64,000 nt of DNA from Dastarcus helophoroides (taxonomy: Eukaryota; Arthropoda; Insecta; Coleoptera; Bothrideridae): positions 1,240,001 through 1,304,000 of the forward strand of contig CM053327.1 of the NCBI GenBank assembly GCA_028583605.1, written 5' to 3'. The notes under the pieces were generated by a model. That model worked only from the letters and a program-made list of their open reading frames with translations, searched no databases and was not told where the DNA came from. Below are positions 61,053-64,000 of this stretch, piece by piece. Position numbers and translations under genes: made by a program. The first letter of the stretch is position 1. Each line of letters begins with the position of its first letter.

Positions 61053-62306
61053 TACAGGCCGGACCATAAGTAATGGTACACAGAGCGAGAATAAATTTTT
61101 CTTATAAAAATTATGTGATTTAGTTATATACCAAAAGCTGATATTAACAGAAATACGGGGTGTCAAAGTTGATTTTTTCGTGTAACTATTGAACAAATTG
61201 TATTAAAAGCACGAAGTTTGGTACAAAAAGATTTCTTACGTCCACAAACTCTAATTTACTAATATATTACCAATAGCTGATAGGGGGCGCTACCTTACCT
61301 GCTTTATCCTGCATAACTCTATATCTTCAGAATTTTTGTGTACCCACGTATATTAATTTTTAAATGGGCGATTTTATTTCCCCATATGTTTTACACAAAA
61401 AAGGCATACATTCTGAAAGTTGATACGAGCAACCGTTTCCAAGATATTTGTATTTAAAGTTTGAAGTGCCTTCGTTTTAAATTATCAAGATATTAAATTT
61501 TCGAACTAGGCTTGAAAAAAAGTTATAATAAAACAGTTATTAAAGTAATATTTGCCAAATATTACTTTGCTGATAATATTGTTATTTAAATTTTGAAAAT
61601 CTCAATAAAGAAAATGCAAAAAATAAAGACAAATTTTTTTCTAATGTATTGCATATTAGAATTTATTTTCAAAAATAAATCTTCGGGAAATGGTCTTTAT
61701 CCAGTACGGGGATTGCAAATAATTGCAAATAATGAATATTTGGTATTTTATTTAAATTTGCTTTAGAAATTTAAAAAAATATGTGTAATAGTAACGTCAG
61801 TAGCGTAATATTTGATATACATTATTTTAGAGTCAGTTTTGTTACTTTTATTTTGAAACCTACTGGAAAAATTCATATTTATATAACTTAAGATAAACGT
61901 ACGTCAAACTTTGAAGGCAAATATTTTGAAAAAGGTCACTTGGATCAACATTTAGAAAGTATACCTTTTTTAGGTAAAAAATATAGGTAAATAAAAATAT
62001 TGATTTAAAATAAGTATACATGAAGGCACAAAAAAGTTATGATGCTTTTGAATGATACAAGGTAGCGTAGGTGGCGCCCCCTATAAGTTATTGGCAATCT
62101 GTTGGCGAATTAGAATTTCCTGACCAAAAAACCTCCCCTATGCCAAATTTCTTGTCTAGTAAAATGTGTTCATCAGTTATGCGATAAAATCATTTTTTTT
62201 TTCAAATTTGACACCCTGAATCTCGGTTAATATCTACTTTTGGTATAAGGTTTAAAGCAAAAATCCACTCTTGCTCTATGTACCATTACTTATGGCCCAG
62301 CCTATA
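61053..62306. mobile_element. Long-TIR palindromic element (1,254 bp), TA duplication
   Basis: The left end reads tacaggccggaccataagta; the reverse complement of the right end reads tataggctgggccataagta. Inverted similarity continues at least 240 bp, through atggtacacagagc, gatattaacagaaat and atagggggcgctacc against atagggggcgccacc. TA flanks each end (61051-61052 and 62307-62308). No open frame is supported. The layout matches a non-autonomous Tc1/mariner-type element with extended inverted repeats. Confidence 0.85.
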
Positions 62307-62439
62307 TATGTGCTGGATGTTTCCTTTTAATATTGCCTTTTAGGATGCTTGTGTTTCCACCGATTTGTATTTTACTTTACATAATTTACAAGCATCAGAC
62401 AAATTTACCAAAAATATACTTGATGGCAAACTAGCTGAT

Positions 62440-63900
62440 ACCCGAGCGAAAGAAGACCAAGAATTTTTGGGTCATCTTTTCGGAAATTCCGACTTTTTTT
62501 AAAGAATTCCATTTTTACTGGAAATGTAGAACAAGTATTTTAAAAATTTTAACATTTTATAATGTCAACTTTTTTCAGAATGTCGACATTTTCTCATTCG
62601 ACTCCCACAATTTCAAACTTTTTCGACATTTTGACTTAACTTGGAAAATTCCGACTTTTTTCGAAGTTTTTACTTTTTATTGAAAATTTTAGCTTTAAAA
62701 TAATGATTTTTCGGTATAGCCTGATTTTCTTTTTTAAAAACTTTAATGATAATTTCCAGTTTTGTTAAAAAATTTCTCTTTTGAAAGTTTGCCTTCCAAT
62801 AGTTCAAATTTTTAATATATTTACTTCATCTAGAAATTTTTTTTTAATTTGAATTTTTATCACATTTTAGACCATTTTTTTTAAATTTGACTTTTCTTTC
62901 AATATTCCCATCGTGTTATTGAAAAATTTTGCAACGTATTTTAAAATTTGAACTCGAAATTTCAACTTCTTTGTAAAGCTTGACTTTTTTAAACGTTTCC
63001 ACTTTATATTTTAAAGATTTTGATTTTATAATTTTTCATTGTTGTTCTAATTTTCACTTTTTCCAAATATTAACCTGATTTCTAAGTTTCTGCACTATCA
63101 CAATTTAGCTTTAAATTCCAATTTTTTGAAAATGTTGATGCAGAGTTTCGATTTCTCAAAATGTTGACTTTTAAAAAAAAATGTTGTTTTTTTGTCTGAT
63201 TCTCTTCAAATATTGCTTTAGGGAAAACCGCACTTTTTATTTTCCACTTTTGTTCAAATTCCTGATTATTTCTCGAAGTTTTGATATTTTTTTCAAAATT
63301 TAGACTTTTTTTAAAAAGTTTGGACTTTTATGTAGTAAATAGGTCTTTTATTTAAAAAATTCGACTTTTTTGAAAATGGAATGGAAACTTCTTTAAATTT
63401 TATTTTTTTCTGAAAATTTCGACTATTTTTCGAAAATTTTTAATTTTCTTCGAAATTTCGACTTTTATGTAGTAAATGGTATTTTTATTTAAAAAATTGA
63501 GAAATTCACCTTTTTTTGAAAATCTTCACTATTTTGGAAAATTGGATTTTTTTTGTTAATATGATTTTTTCGCAGAATTTAAAGTTTTTTTTCAAAATTT
63601 TAATTTTTTCTGAAAATTTCGACTATTTTTCAAAAATTTTAATTTTTTTTTGAAATTTTGGCTATTAGGTAATAAATGGTGTTTTCATTTAAAAAATTTT
63701 GAAATTCGATTATTTTTGAAAATTTTTACTTTTTCAAAAATTAGATTTTTTCAAAATTTCAAATTTTGTAAAAATTTTTTTTTGACTGTTATGTATTAAA
63801 CAGGATTTTTTTTTGGAAAATTTAAAATTTCGACTTTATTTTGAAAATTTTCAGTATTCTGAAATATTGGATTTTTCTCAAAATTTTGATTTTTAAAATA
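62440..63900. repeat. Filler repeat, T-rich strand
   Basis: Units such as gaaaatttcgactattttt recur with local near-repeats: ttatgtagtaaatggtattt near 63460 and ggtaataaatggtgttttca near 63665. The three takes at 63330, 63465 and 63660 suggest an ancestral tandem unit of roughly 140-200 bp. Confidence 0.55.
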
Positions 63901-64000
63901 CATGAACCCTCGTCGTTAGATAATGATGTCATTGAGTCGTCATTACCAAATTTTGGATTTGAGTATATAGAAAGATTGTCGTGTTAGATGCGCGAGAATA

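Noticed and set aside
1..64000. CRISPR array, operon or prokaryotic defence system
   Set aside because: No regularly spaced repeats with unique spacers and no bacterial gene structure; the window is eukaryotic intergenic DNA.

Overview
The window looks like eukaryotic, probably arthropod (insect-like), intergenic DNA. It is strongly AT-rich. Every recognisable coding sequence belongs to a transposable element, and I found no host exon, rRNA or intact tRNA. The mix of Tc1/mariner, pogo/Tigger, hAT, Gypsy, RNase-H-bearing LINE and Penelope-like elements (PLEs) fits an insect. I cannot name the species. All element proteins are broken by stops, frameshifts or deletions.

Layout. 1-11 kb: AT-rich degenerate 'filler' repeat, one terminal-inverted-repeat (TIR) element with TA duplication (4429-5507) and a non-repetitive island near 9.5-10 kb. 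11.2-22.5 kb: two hAT-like termini facing each other (11180 and 22456) enclose filler, a Tigger element (12282-15142) that itself holds a small PLE-like insert, and a degraded Gypsy LTR retrotransposon on the minus strand (15150-19309, 4-bp target duplication atat). 22.6-31 kb: a 292-bp tandem duplication, an 11-bp minisatellite, a tRNA-like SINE, a 133-bp hairpin repeat in three copies, and filler. 31-45 kb: a mariner pseudogene carrying a 201-bp MITE, a TIR element, a tandem PLE-like insert with a hammerhead-ribozyme-like core, a 5'-truncated LINE with a 14-bp target duplication, and a second Tc1/mariner-type pseudogene. 46-51 kb: a 105-bp-arm foldback with hammerhead-like cores on both strands, a solo Gypsy LTR, a PLE end fragment and a hAT MITE. 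51.8-57.6 kb: a decayed PLE with reverse transcriptase and GIY-YIG-like regions, then a second Tigger pseudogene split by a 2.1-kb hAT and by a solo Gypsy LTR. 57.7-64 kb: a GC-richer island, an unidentified transposon remnant, a long-TIR palindromic element, and filler.

The most interesting signal is a set of short inserts at 12.3, 36.0 and 46.1 kb. Each has a 12-bp target-site duplication, an inverted-repeat end and a hammerhead-like core; the copy at 36.3 kb matches the canonical core exactly. They look like non-autonomous, Penelope-mobilised, retrozyme-like elements. Five islands of more complex, GC-richer, non-repetitive sequence could be conserved regulatory elements of a neighbouring gene, but that needs comparative data.
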